Assembly (NCBI GenBank): GCA_946402065.1
Contig: CAMIVR010000007.1
Span: 1-64,000, forward strand
DNA from: an uncultured Brevibacillus sp.
GTDB lineage: Bacteria > Bacillota > Bacilli > Brevibacillales > Brevibacillaceae
Direction of reading: 5' to 3'
Length of the DNA: 64,000 nucleotides
The number at the start of each line of letters is the position of its first letter. Position 1 is the stretch's first letter. The notes below the pieces were generated by a model. The model saw only the letters and a program-made list of their open reading frames with translations, was not told the DNA's origin and did no database searches. Below are positions 52,981-61,520 of the stretch, piece by piece. The position numbers and the translations under genes are program-made.

Positions 52981-53399
52981 TGGGACAACTGATCACTACG
53001 ATTGTCTGTGTTCTGGTCCTGTTGATCGTGCCGTTGGGAGTTGTCCAAGTTCATACAGTCATGCAGATGCGCAGCGAATTGCTTGAGCTCAGTTTTTCTA
53101 CTGCCAAATTCATTAGCAATCGCGGTGGCACAAGCAGTGATGAGGTTCTTCTCGCCACAAAAGCGTTTATTCGCGATGAGTTGTCGCATAAAGCGTACCG
53201 GCTGGAAGAAAAGGATGTGCAGCTGGAGCTGGTTCGCACAAAAGCGCATGACAGTACACTCTGGAGCCATGAAGATGTCTTTCAGCTCAAGATGGAAATT
53301 CCTTATCCCGTTCTGACTACGCTGTTTTCCGAATGGCAGCATCCGATTGCCGTCAAGCGGACGGGAAGTATTAATACCATGGATTACGATTTGCGGTAA
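52980..53399 (+). CDS. TadE/DUF4320-like single-pass protein (139 aa), module B
   Basis: A 139-residue protein: N-terminal helix (LITTIVCVLVLLIVPLGVVQ), then a charged soluble domain (LEEKDVQLELVRTKAHDS) ending in a beta-rich part. It resembles secreted TadE-like or DUF4320 proteins of Gram-positive Tad and conjugation clusters. The start overlaps the preceding stop codon. Confidence 0.6.
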   Translation: MGQLITTIVCVLVLLIVPLGVVQVHTVMQMRSELLELSFSTAKFISNRGGTSSDEVLLATKAFIRDELSHKAYRLEEKDVQLELVRTKAHDSTLWSHEDVFQLKMEIPYPVLTTLFSEWQHPIAVKRTGSINTMDYDLR

Positions 53400-54009
53400 G
53401 GAGGGGACAGATACGGGTGTCAATCTGCTAACAATCTCGACAGCGCTGTTCTTTCTCTTCATGGGACTGCTCGTTTTCGATGCTGATTTAACGATGCAGA
53501 AAAAACAAGAGGTCAAAGCTTTACTGGAGCTGGCTAATCATGAGGCCACCTGGGCCGTTGACCAGGCGATGAAAACAGAAGGCATCATTGAATTGACCGA
53601 GTCAGAAGCGATTAGCCGCTTCGCGCAAAGAATGGCTGACAACGGCGGATATCGGCAAGAAAACAACGCTTTTATCCCGGGAAAATCGAGTGTCACGACT
53701 GATCCGCTTGCGTTCCTTCATTATTACATTGATTTTCAGCAATGGCGCAAAGATACTCAACTGTCCCTGCGCTTTACAGGGGAGAAGCTGCTGCTTGATC
53801 AAGCCGCTGTCGGCAGTGTCATTCATCCTGCTGGCGGAGAACTAAAGATCACCGTAACGACTGAAACGGGTGAGCGGTTGACGCTTGCGCCAAAGCGATT
53901 GATCGGACCGTCACTCGTCGCAGTCGCATATGTGCACGATCGGCCCTTGACGCCATTGTTGACCGGCCATGCGTTCCCGGTCGTCAGCGTAGAAGAGCTC
54001 AAATGGTAA
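53347..54009 (+). CDS. TadE/TadG-like protein, module B; start unclear
   Basis: The frame encodes an N-terminal helix (LLTISTALFFLFMGLLVFDA) and a roughly 170-residue soluble domain. A strong AAGGAGGGG (53398-53406) follows the preceding stop, but no in-frame ATG, GTG or TTG lies downstream before the helix: GTG 53417 is out of frame and stops after four codons. In-frame ATG 53347 overlaps the previous gene and has no ribosome binding site; CTG 53425 or another non-standard codon is possible. The coordinates follow the ATG. Last gene of module B. Confidence 0.6.
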   Translation: MPSSGREVLIPWITICGKEGTDTGVNLLTISTALFFLFMGLLVFDADLTMQKKQEVKALLELANHEATWAVDQAMKTEGIIELTESEAISRFAQRMADNGGYRQENNAFIPGKSSVTTDPLAFLHYYIDFQQWRKDTQLSLRFTGEKLLLDQAAVGSVIHPAGGELKITVTTETGERLTLAPKRLIGPSLVAVAYVHDRPLTPLLTGHAFPVVSVEELKW

Positions 54010-54169
54010 TAGTTGTCTCAGCTATTTTAATTTTCGTATTATTTACAACCATGGGCTTACTCTGTTAATATAAGAGAAAGCGCTTTATGTGAATACGGTA
54101 GTCTAAGGTACCCTTTAGACATCCCGTAGGACACCCAAGTACTGCGCATAAGAAGTGAGGTTGCTGCTC

Positions 54170-54517
54170 TTGTACGACGCAGATACCATTTATGTCATAG
54201 GTGATGCACAAGCACCTACGAATAACCCGATTACCCAGCAGTTCAGTTCTTTTTTTATCGGATTGGTGATCGACACGACCAACAACAAGATTGTTGAAGC
54301 CAGTTGTTCTGCGACCATCCAGCTAACGGCAGATTTTATTCGCACATTGTTTGTACAACGCTCGATTTTTGCAACGGAAGAGATTGAAACTGATATTCGC
54401 TACCGTTATTTTGGCTCCTCGCAGAAGGCTTTGATCGTTGCCTTTAAGGATGCACAAAAAAAATACAAGCTGGCATTGACAGCCAGACAAAAGAAATCGA
54501 CCGAACTTATTGAATAA
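54170..54517 (+). CDS. DUF3870 domain protein
   Basis: A small soluble protein of 115 residues matching DUF3870, a conserved Firmicutes family of unknown function (IYVIGDAQAPTNNPI; FIGLVIDTTNNKIVEASCS; RYFGSSQKALIVAF). TTG 54170 with GTGAGG upstream is preferred over the track's GTG 54155, which is that ribosome binding site. It is separated from module B by about 150 nt with an imperfect palindrome (GTCTAAGGTACCCTTTAGAC), and followed by a terminator, so it is its own unit. Confidence 0.75.
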   Translation: MYDADTIYVIGDAQAPTNNPITQQFSSFFIGLVIDTTNNKIVEASCSATIQLTADFIRTLFVQRSIFATEEIETDIRYRYFGSSQKALIVAFKDAQKKYKLALTARQKKSTELIE

Positions 54518-54556
54518 GCTGCTTTATTTATTCGTATGCTCGCCATACACGTAAAT

Positions 54557-54608
54557 AAAACCCAGCAAATGCCAAGCCATTATTTGGTTTGTCTTTGCTG
54601 GGTTTTTT
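54557..54608 (+). terminator. Terminator after the DUF3870 gene
   Basis: AAAACCCAGCAAA and TTTGCTGGGTTTT form a 13-bp stem followed by further T residues, 40 nt after the stop codon. Confidence 0.85.
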
Positions 54609-54715
54609 GTATAGAAAAACAATTGGGCACCGCCTAAAATATTCAGTAACAGCGCCCGGTCCCGCACATAAATTTGAATAATCAGACAAAATCACGTACG
54701 AAAGGGGGAGGAAAT

Positions 54716-55648
54716 TTGTTACGATTTATTCTTCGCAGATTTATTGAGATGGTCGTTACGCTTTGGCTGATAGTCACTGCTACTTTTTTCCTCATGCACG
54801 CTGTTCCTGGGTCGCCATTCGACAAGGAAGGAAAGGCGCTCAATCCACAGGTGGAGCAAAATTTGAAAGCGTATTACAATCTGGATAAACCGCTGATCGT
54901 TCAGTACGGTATCTACCTGAAAAAGCTGGTGCAGTTCGATCTCGGACCGTCCACGTCCAACAGCTCGGATTCGGTGAACAAAATGATTGCCCGCGGTTTT
55001 CCCGTATCCTTCCAGCTCGGTATTGTGGCCATCCTGTTTTCCATCGTAACCGGAATCGCTCTCGGCGTGGTCGCTGCCCTCCGGCATAATAAACTCATTG
55101 ACTATGTTGCCATGATTATTGCTGTTATCGGCATCTCGGTTCCGAGCTTCGTCGTTGCCACGCTGTTGATCAAGTATTTGGCTGTAGAGTGGGGGCTTCT
55201 GCCTACCGCGACGTGGGGAAGCTGGAAGCATATCGTTATGCCAGCGCTCGCTCTGTCGTTCAGCCCCATTGCCATCATTGCACGCCTGACGCGCACCAAC
55301 ATGCTTGAAGTGCTGAATCAGGAATACATCGAAACGGCAAAAGCCAAGGGTCTGTCGCCCGTTTCCATTGTGATCAAACACGCTTTGCGCAATGCTGTTT
55401 TGCCGGTTATCACACTGCTTGGTGCGTTGGTAGCCAATGTCCTGACAGGCAGCTTCGTCATCGAGAAAATTTTTGCCGTTCCCGGCATGGGCAAATACTT
55501 TGTCGCAGGTATCAACAACCGCGATTACTCGGTCATCATGGGTACCACGGTCTTTTACAGCGCTCTGTTGATCTTTATGATGTTTGTCGTCGATGTCTTA
55601 TATGGAATTGTCGATCCACGTATTAAGTTTCATGGAAAGGAGAGCTAA
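54716..55648 (+). CDS. dppB: Di/oligopeptide ABC transporter permease DppB
   Basis: A 310-residue permease of the OppB/DppB family with an N-terminal helix (LRFILRRFIEMVVTLWLIVT), five further helices and the EAA cytoplasmic loop (EYIETAKAKGLSPVSIVIKH). TTG 54716 with AAAGGGGGAGG upstream is preferred over the track start. It heads a dpp-ykf cluster. B. subtilis dpp is repressed by CodY; a weak CodY-like stretch (AATATTCAGTAAC) lies about 85 nt upstream but is not convincing. Confidence 0.93.
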   Translation: MLRFILRRFIEMVVTLWLIVTATFFLMHAVPGSPFDKEGKALNPQVEQNLKAYYNLDKPLIVQYGIYLKKLVQFDLGPSTSNSSDSVNKMIARGFPVSFQLGIVAILFSIVTGIALGVVAALRHNKLIDYVAMIIAVIGISVPSFVVATLLIKYLAVEWGLLPTATWGSWKHIVMPALALSFSPIAIIARLTRTNMLEVLNQEYIETAKAKGLSPVSIVIKHALRNAVLPVITLLGALVANVLTGSFVIEKIFAVPGMGKYFVAGINNRDYSVIMGTTVFYSALLIFMMFVVDVLYGIVDPRIKFHGKES

Positions 55649-55650
55649 GG

Positions 55651-56568
55651 ATGATCGTTTCTGACGACTTGTTTACACCGATGCGCAAAGACGACCTGAA
55701 TGCGGAAGCGATTGTGCGGCCTCAGCTCACCTTTTGGCAAGGAGCATGGCTGCGCCTGAGGAAAAACAAGCTGGCTCTGCTCGGATTGGTAATCATCATT
55801 GTGTTGGGACTGTTGGCAATCGTGGCACCGATGGTTTCTTCCCACGAGTATTCCAAGCAATCCATTCTCAATAAAAACAAGCCGCCGTCAGCAGAATATT
55901 GGTTTGGTACCGATGACTTCGGGCGCGATGTGTTCGTCAGAACGTGGTACGGAGCGCGGATTTCCTTGTTCGTCGGATTAATGGCTGCACTGATTGACTT
56001 TTTTATTGGCGTTTTGTACGGAGGCATAGCGGGCTATGCCGGGGGCCGGGTCGATTCGATCATGATGAGGTTTGTCGACATCTTGTACGGCTTGCCGTAC
56101 CTCTTGATCGTCATCCTGCTCATGGTCGTAATGGGCTCCGGACTGTTGACGATTATCGTGGCGCTTAGTGCCACCGGTTGGATCGGCATGGCCCGAACCG
56201 TGCGCGGCCAGGTTTTGCAAATGAAAAACTCGGAATACGTCATGGCCGCGAAAACGATGGGCGCCAAACCGTTTTACATTATCCGCAAGCACCTGCTGCC
56301 CAATACGCTTGGTGTCATTATCGTCTACGTGACGCTGTCGGTTCCGACGGCGATCTTCTCGGAAGCGTTTCTCAGCTTCCTCGGATTAGGCGTCCAGGCG
56401 CCAATGGCGAGCTGGGGCGTCATGGCAAACGACGGGTTGCCGACCATTCTCTCCGGACACTGGTGGCGGTTGTTCTTCCCGGCGTTCTTTATCTCGTTGA
56501 CAATGCTGGCGTTTAACGTGCTCGGAGACGGATTGCGCGATGCGTTCGATCCGAAGCAAAGGGGGTAG
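55651..56568 (+). CDS. dppC: Di/oligopeptide ABC transporter permease DppC
   Basis: A 305-residue permease of the OppC/DppC family: an N-terminal cytoplasmic segment, helix at about 37-57, FGTDDFGRDVFVRTWYGAR periplasmic-side signature, and EAA loop (EYVMAAKTMGAKPFYIIRKH). It starts 2 nt after dppB and partners with it. Confidence 0.94.
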   Translation: MIVSDDLFTPMRKDDLNAEAIVRPQLTFWQGAWLRLRKNKLALLGLVIIIVLGLLAIVAPMVSSHEYSKQSILNKNKPPSAEYWFGTDDFGRDVFVRTWYGARISLFVGLMAALIDFFIGVLYGGIAGYAGGRVDSIMMRFVDILYGLPYLLIVILLMVVMGSGLLTIIVALSATGWIGMARTVRGQVLQMKNSEYVMAAKTMGAKPFYIIRKHLLPNTLGVIIVYVTLSVPTAIFSEAFLSFLGLGVQAPMASWGVMANDGLPTILSGHWWRLFFPAFFISLTMLAFNVLGDGLRDAFDPKQRG

Positions 56569-56573
56569 GCAGC

Positions 56574-57590
56574 GTGGATAAATTGCTGGAAGTAAACGAC
56601 CTGCATGTTACGTTCAAAGCCCATGGCGGGGAAATCAAGGCTGTCAGGGGAGTCAGTTTTGCGCTGAATCAAGGCGAGACGCTGGCAATCGTCGGTGAAT
56701 CGGGCTGTGGGAAAAGCGTTACGGCACGAAGCATCATGCGGCTAATCCCGGAGCAGATCGGTCGAATCAGCCAGGGATCCATTCGCTTGCGTGGAAAAGA
56801 GCTGGTAGACTTGCCGGAAAAAGAGATACGGGCGCTGAGGGGCTCGGAAATCTCGATGATTTTTCAGGATGCCATGACCTCGCTCAACCCGACGATCTCG
56901 ATCGGCGAGCAAATTATGGAAGGAATTATCCGGCACCAAAAAGTATCCCGCGGCGAGGCGAAGCGACAGGCAGTAGAGATTCTCCAGCTCGTCGGGATTG
57001 CCAATCCGGAAAGCCGGTTGAAACAATATGTACATCAGTTTAGCGGTGGGATGAGGCAGCGGATTATGATTGCGATCGCCCTCGTCTGCAAGCCATCGAT
57101 TCTCATCGCCGACGAACCGACAACCGCTTTGGACGTGACCATTCAGGCGCAAATCATTGACTTGTTTAAAACGATCCAACGCAAGACAGGTGTTTCCATC
57201 ATCATTATTACGCATGATTTGGGTGTCGTGGCCAAAATTGCCGACCGCGTCAATGTCATGTATGCCGGTAAAGTCGTAGAGTCAGGGCCGGTCAAGGACA
57301 TTTTCTACAATCCGCAGCATCCGTATACCAAAGGATTGCTGGCTTCCATGCCGCGCCTTGATGCCGATCGCAGCATCCCGCTCAGCCCGATTCCGGGTAC
57401 ACCGCCTGACTTGTTCGCACCACCGGCAGGCTGTGCATTTGCAGCGCGCTGTGACTATGCGCTTGAGGTATGCCGCAACCATCAACCAGCCGAGACCGAC
57501 GTCCATGCCAAGCATCAGGTCTCCTGTTGGCTGCAAGACCCGCGTGCTCAAAAGGCGCTGGCAGAAATGAAAACAGCTACCGGGATGTAA
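56574..57590 (+). CDS. dppD: Di/oligopeptide ABC transporter ATP-binding protein DppD
   Basis: A 338-residue ATPase with Walker A GESGCGKS, signature FSGGMRQR, Walker B ILIADEPTTALD and the C-terminal oligopeptide-ABC extension with cysteines (AGCAFAARCDYALEVC) typical of OppD/DppD. The GTG start has GGGGGTAGGC upstream. It probably pairs with YkfD as a heterodimer. Confidence 0.93.
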   Translation: MDKLLEVNDLHVTFKAHGGEIKAVRGVSFALNQGETLAIVGESGCGKSVTARSIMRLIPEQIGRISQGSIRLRGKELVDLPEKEIRALRGSEISMIFQDAMTSLNPTISIGEQIMEGIIRHQKVSRGEAKRQAVEILQLVGIANPESRLKQYVHQFSGGMRQRIMIAIALVCKPSILIADEPTTALDVTIQAQIIDLFKTIQRKTGVSIIIITHDLGVVAKIADRVNVMYAGKVVESGPVKDIFYNPQHPYTKGLLASMPRLDADRSIPLSPIPGTPPDLFAPPAGCAFAARCDYALEVCRNHQPAETDVHAKHQVSCWLQDPRAQKALAEMKTATGM

Positions 57591-57693
57591 GACCAAGCGT
57601 GACCAACCGTGGTATGAGAAGAGGATTGCCGCAATTCCAATCATGGCAGTCGTCTTATCACAATATACAAAGAGTATGAGGGGGAAAGAAGCA

Positions 57694-59364
57694 GTGAAAA
57701 AACTATCATCCATCTTGCTTTCTGCGTCTCTTGCTGTCACCATGCTGGTGACAGGCTGTTCTTCCAATGATCAAGGCGGCAGTTCAACGCAACAGCCGGA
57801 CAACAATCAGCAACAGGCAGGGACTCCAACTCCGGAAGACCAGCATTCCAAGCTGCTGCTGTTGAACAACATCAAGGAACCGACTTCGCTCGACCCGCCG
57901 ATCGGGTTTGACCAACCGTCCTATGACATTCTGAACAACCTGATGGAAGGCTTGACTCGTCTGGATAAAGACCAGAAGGTACAGCCGGCGATCGCAAAAG
58001 AATGGAAGATTTCACCTGATGGTCTGACGTACACCTTTACCCTGCGAGATGCAAAGTGGTCGAATGGCGACAACGTCACCGCGCAAGATTTCGAATATGC
58101 CTGGAAACGCATGCTTGATCCGAACTTGAAGCCTCAAGCGTCAGAAGCTGCACCACTGCTCTTTATCGTAGAGGGAGCAGAAGCGTATAACAGCGGCAAA
58201 GGCTCGGCAGATGATGTGAAAATCAAAGCAGTCGATGAAAAAACGCTGGAAGTGAAACTGGCCCAACCGGCTTCCTGGATGCTGCTGCTCGCCTCCAATC
58301 CGGCATTCTTCCCGGTAAACAAAGCAGTAGTGGAAAAAGACGCAAACTGGGCCGGAGAAGCCAAAACCTTCGTCGGCAACGGTCCGTTCAAGATTGCCGA
58401 GTGGACGCATGACAGCGAGCTTAAAATGGTCAAAAACGAAAATTACTGGGATGCCGCAAACGTGAAGCTGGAAGGTGCCGTCTGGAAAATGATCGACGAT
58501 GAGAATACCGAGTACCAAATGTTCCAAAATGGAGAATTGCACAGAACGACAACCGTTCCGGCTGACTTTGCCGACCAACTGTTCAAAGAGGGCAAAGTTA
58601 CGGTAAAAGACAGCGCAGGAACCGAGATGTACCGTTTCAACGTCACCAAAGAACCGTTTGACAATGCGAAGATTCGCAAGGCGTTCAGCCTGGCGATTGA
58701 CCGCCAAACGCTGGTCGATATGATTCTGATGCGCAAACAAAAGCCGGGCTCCGGATTCGTTTCCTTTGGGCTGCCGGACGCAAATGGCAACGGCGACTTC
58801 CGTCAAGTCGGCGGCGAACTGGTCAAATACGATCCGGACCAAGCCAAAAAGCTGCTGGAAGAAGGAATGAAAGAGAAAGGCTACAAACAGCTACCGGAAG
58901 TAACGCTGACGTACCGCAGTGGAACGAACTACGAAAAGACAGCCCAAGCGATTCAGGAAATGTGGAAACAAACATTGGGTGTCGACGTAAAATTGCAAAA
59001 GGTAGAGGGAAAAGTGCTGACCGATATGCAAAAGCAACTGCAATACCAAATCGCCCGTTCTTCTTGGCTGCCTGACTTCGGTGACGCGATCAACTTCCTG
59101 GACATCTTCCAAAGCAATAGCCCTGCCAACCGCACTGGCTGGAAAAATCCGGACTATGACAAGCTGATCCAAGCAGCCTACAAAGAAGCAGACGATGCGA
59201 AGCGTTACCAACTGATGCATGAGGCGGAAAAGCTGCTGATTGACCAGGCACCGATTGCACCACTCTACTTCTACAACAATTCCCTCCTGGAAAGCGACAA
59301 AGCGACAGGAGTGGTAAGCACACCACTGAGCTACTCTGATTTGCGGTTTGCTGAAGTAAAATAA
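57694..59364 (+). CDS. dppE: Peptide-binding lipoprotein DppE
   Basis: A family 5 solute-binding lipoprotein of 556 residues: signal peptide with lipobox LVTGC, a Ser/Gln/Asn-rich linker, then the SBP_bac_5 fold (ITSLDPPIGFD-type start, here PTSLDPP; FTLRDAKWSNGDNVTAQDF; RKAFSLAIDRQTLV). GTG 57694 with GGGGGAAAG upstream is chosen. By analogy with B. subtilis DppE it would bind dipeptides and murein tripeptide. A strong terminator follows. Confidence 0.92.
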   Translation: MKKLSSILLSASLAVTMLVTGCSSNDQGGSSTQQPDNNQQQAGTPTPEDQHSKLLLLNNIKEPTSLDPPIGFDQPSYDILNNLMEGLTRLDKDQKVQPAIAKEWKISPDGLTYTFTLRDAKWSNGDNVTAQDFEYAWKRMLDPNLKPQASEAAPLLFIVEGAEAYNSGKGSADDVKIKAVDEKTLEVKLAQPASWMLLLASNPAFFPVNKAVVEKDANWAGEAKTFVGNGPFKIAEWTHDSELKMVKNENYWDAANVKLEGAVWKMIDDENTEYQMFQNGELHRTTTVPADFADQLFKEGKVTVKDSAGTEMYRFNVTKEPFDNAKIRKAFSLAIDRQTLVDMILMRKQKPGSGFVSFGLPDANGNGDFRQVGGELVKYDPDQAKKLLEEGMKEKGYKQLPEVTLTYRSGTNYEKTAQAIQEMWKQTLGVDVKLQKVEGKVLTDMQKQLQYQIARSSWLPDFGDAINFLDIFQSNSPANRTGWKNPDYDKLIQAAYKEADDAKRYQLMHEAEKLLIDQAPIAPLYFYNNSLLESDKATGVVSTPLSYSDLRFAEVK

Positions 59365-59370
59365 CGTGCA

Positions 59371-59416
59371 GGGGGTAGTCATTCGCCGTGTAGCGAATGA
59401 TTCTCCCCCTTTTTTT
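59371..59416 (+). terminator. Terminator between dppE and ykfA
   Basis: GGGGGTAGTCATTCGC pairs with GCGAATGATTCTCCCCC around a 6-nt loop, followed by seven T. It sits inside the dpp-ykf cluster and should reduce expression of the ykf genes relative to dppE. Confidence 0.88.
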
Positions 59417-59448
59417 ACCAACTTTCACAAGAAAATAGGTGAATCCGC

Positions 59449-60384
59449 ATGATTTCAAAAAGAAAGCCTGCCCGTCTGACCGCCGGAGATACCATTGGCA
59501 TCGTCTCGCCAGCCAGTTGGCCAAACAGGGAAAAGGCTTTGCAGGGGGCCAAATGGTTCGAGCAGCGCGGCATCCGTGTCGAGTTCGGTACGTCGCTGAC
59601 TCGCCAGTATGGGTACTTGGGCGGGACTGACCAAGAGCGGGTGGATGAGCTGCATGAGATGTTTGCAAGTCCGGCGATCAAGGGAATCTTTTGCGCTTGC
59701 GGCGGTTACGGCACAGGCAGAATCGCTTCCATGCTGGACTATGATTTGATTCGGGCCAACCCGAAAATTTTCTGGGGCTACAGTGACATTACGTTTTTGC
59801 TCAACGCCTTTTACCAGAGGGCCGGGCTGGTTACGTTTCACGGACCGATGCTCAGCTCCGATATCGGGCAGCCCGATGTGCACCCGTTGACACTGGAGAC
59901 GCTGGAGCAAGTGTTTGTCGGAAAGCCATTCACGTACAACGAGAACTATTCCATCCTGACGGCGATTGTCGAAGGAGAGGCAAGCGGAGAGATCGTTGGC
60001 GGCAATCTGTCCCTGCTCAGCAGCAGTATTGGCACAGCCTTTGAGATTGATACAAAAGGGAAGCTGCTCTTGATTGAAGAGGTGGATGAGGACATTTACC
60101 GCGTGGACAGAATGCTGAATCAATTGAAAATGGCCGGTAAATTCGACGATGCAGCAGGAGTACTGCTGGGAGACTTCCGTAACTGCGAAGCAGGGAAGCG
60201 CTCGCTGACACTGACTCTTGATCAAGTGTTTCGCGATCACATTCTGCCTTCCGGCAAGCCGACGCTAAGCGGATTCAAAATCGGACATTGCTCGCCCAAT
60301 TTTGCCGTTCCCATCGGCGGGCTGGGTACAATCAATACCTATCAAAAAACGTTAATAGTGGAGGAATCCGGTGTCAGTGAGTAA
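59449..60384 (+). CDS. ykfA: LD-carboxypeptidase family S66, YkfA-like
   Basis: A serine peptidase of 311 residues in the LdcA/MccF family, acting on murein L,D-peptide bonds or peptide amides in the cytoplasm. The nucleophile segment is IFWGYSDIT; FCACGGYGTGRIASMLDYDL and LLIEEVDEDIYRVDRML are family landmarks with the catalytic Glu, and a GHCSPNFAVPIG segment carries the His. AGGTGA precedes the ATG. The B. subtilis order ykfA-ykfB-ykfC-ykfD is kept. Confidence 0.9.
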   Translation: MISKRKPARLTAGDTIGIVSPASWPNREKALQGAKWFEQRGIRVEFGTSLTRQYGYLGGTDQERVDELHEMFASPAIKGIFCACGGYGTGRIASMLDYDLIRANPKIFWGYSDITFLLNAFYQRAGLVTFHGPMLSSDIGQPDVHPLTLETLEQVFVGKPFTYNENYSILTAIVEGEASGEIVGGNLSLLSSSIGTAFEIDTKGKLLLIEEVDEDIYRVDRMLNQLKMAGKFDDAAGVLLGDFRNCEAGKRSLTLTLDQVFRDHILPSGKPTLSGFKIGHCSPNFAVPIGGLGTINTYQKTLIVEESGVSE

Positions 60385-60421
60385 TGTAAGCCAAGAAGAG
60401 CAAGTGAAGGTGGAGACAGAT

Positions 60422-61501
60422 ATGGTGATTCAAGACATCGAAGTGAAGCGGATATCCGTTCCCTTGAAAAAACCGTTTAAAACTGCGCTGCGTACAGTGG
60501 AACAGCTCGAGTCGGTTCTGGTGAAAATCACCTGCGACAACGGCATGGTCGGTTGGGGGGAAGCGTCAGCAACCGTGGTCATTACCGGTGACAGCATCGA
60601 GAGCATCGAGGCGGCGATCACGAAAACGATGAAACCGCAATTAATTGGCAAAAACCTGCTTGCTCATGAGCAAGTATTTCACACCCTGCACCAGTCGATG
60701 GTCGGCAACAGCAGCGCCAAAGCCGCAGTGGATATCGCTCTGTACGATTTGATTGCACAGCGCTGCAATCTGCCGCTGTACCAACTGCTGGGCGGCTATC
60801 AAAAGCAGTTGGAGACTGACTATACGGTCAGTGTCAACTCTCCGCGCGAGATGGGCGAAGATGCTGCGGAGTACTTGAAGCAGGGATTTAATGTACTGAA
60901 AATCAAAGTGGGCAAGGATAACATTGACGATGACATTCTGCGGATTCAAGAGATTCGCAAAATGGTCGGCAACGCGGTAAAAATCCGTCTGGACGCCAAC
61001 CAAGGCTGGGACATGAAAGAAGCCATTCGCTCCATTCGCAAGATGGAAGACATGGGACTTGACATCGAACTGGTGGAACAGCCGGTGAAAGCCCATGACA
61101 TCGAAGGGATGAGACGGGTGACCCAAGCCGTAGACACCCCGATCATGGCGGACGAAAGTGTGTTCACGCCAGCGCAGGCTGCGGAAATTCTGTACACGCG
61201 TGCTGCCGATATGATTAATATCAAGCTGATGAAGTCCGGCGGTATTTTCAAGGCCCAGCTGATTAATCAAATGGCTGAGGAATTCGGCGTCGAGTGCATG
61301 GTCGGCAGCATGATTGAATCCCGGCTCTCCGTAACCGCTGCTGCGCATTTTGCCGCCAGCAAGAAAAACATTACCCGGTTTGACTTCGATGCGCCGCTTA
61401 TGCTCTTAAACGACATTGTTGACGGTGGCGTACAATACGAGGGTCGGGTCATGACACTGCCGGATTTGCCAGGATTGGGCATTCGTTCGGTGAACGTGTA
61501 G
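60422..61501 (+). CDS. ykfB: L-Ala-D/L-Glu epimerase (dipeptide epimerase) YkfB
   Basis: An enolase-superfamily dipeptide epimerase of 359 residues that converts L-Ala-D-Glu from murein to L-Ala-L-Glu. Conserved residues are visible: KIKVGKD (catalytic Lys pair), RLDANQGW, ELVEQPVK and MADESVF (metal ligands) and INIKLMKSGG (second Lys). ATG 60422 with GGTGGAGACAG upstream is preferred; GTG 60371 and 60377 are in frame but overlap ykfA. Confidence 0.92.
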   Translation: MVIQDIEVKRISVPLKKPFKTALRTVEQLESVLVKITCDNGMVGWGEASATVVITGDSIESIEAAITKTMKPQLIGKNLLAHEQVFHTLHQSMVGNSSAKAAVDIALYDLIAQRCNLPLYQLLGGYQKQLETDYTVSVNSPREMGEDAAEYLKQGFNVLKIKVGKDNIDDDILRIQEIRKMVGNAVKIRLDANQGWDMKEAIRSIRKMEDMGLDIELVEQPVKAHDIEGMRRVTQAVDTPIMADESVFTPAQAAEILYTRAADMINIKLMKSGGIFKAQLINQMAEEFGVECMVGSMIESRLSVTAAAHFAASKKNITRFDFDAPLMLLNDIVDGGVQYEGRVMTLPDLPGLGIRSVNV

Positions 61502-61520
61502 AGAGGAGATACGTGATAAA

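Noticed and set aside
29942-54050. Shared 16-mer AATTTTCGTATTATTT near 29943 and 54031
   Set aside because: For an AT-rich 16-mer about one chance match is expected in a window of this size, and the contexts are unrelated.
54640-54656. CodY-like box upstream of dppB
   Set aside because: About 5 of 15 positions mismatch the consensus. Only the B. subtilis precedent makes it tempting.
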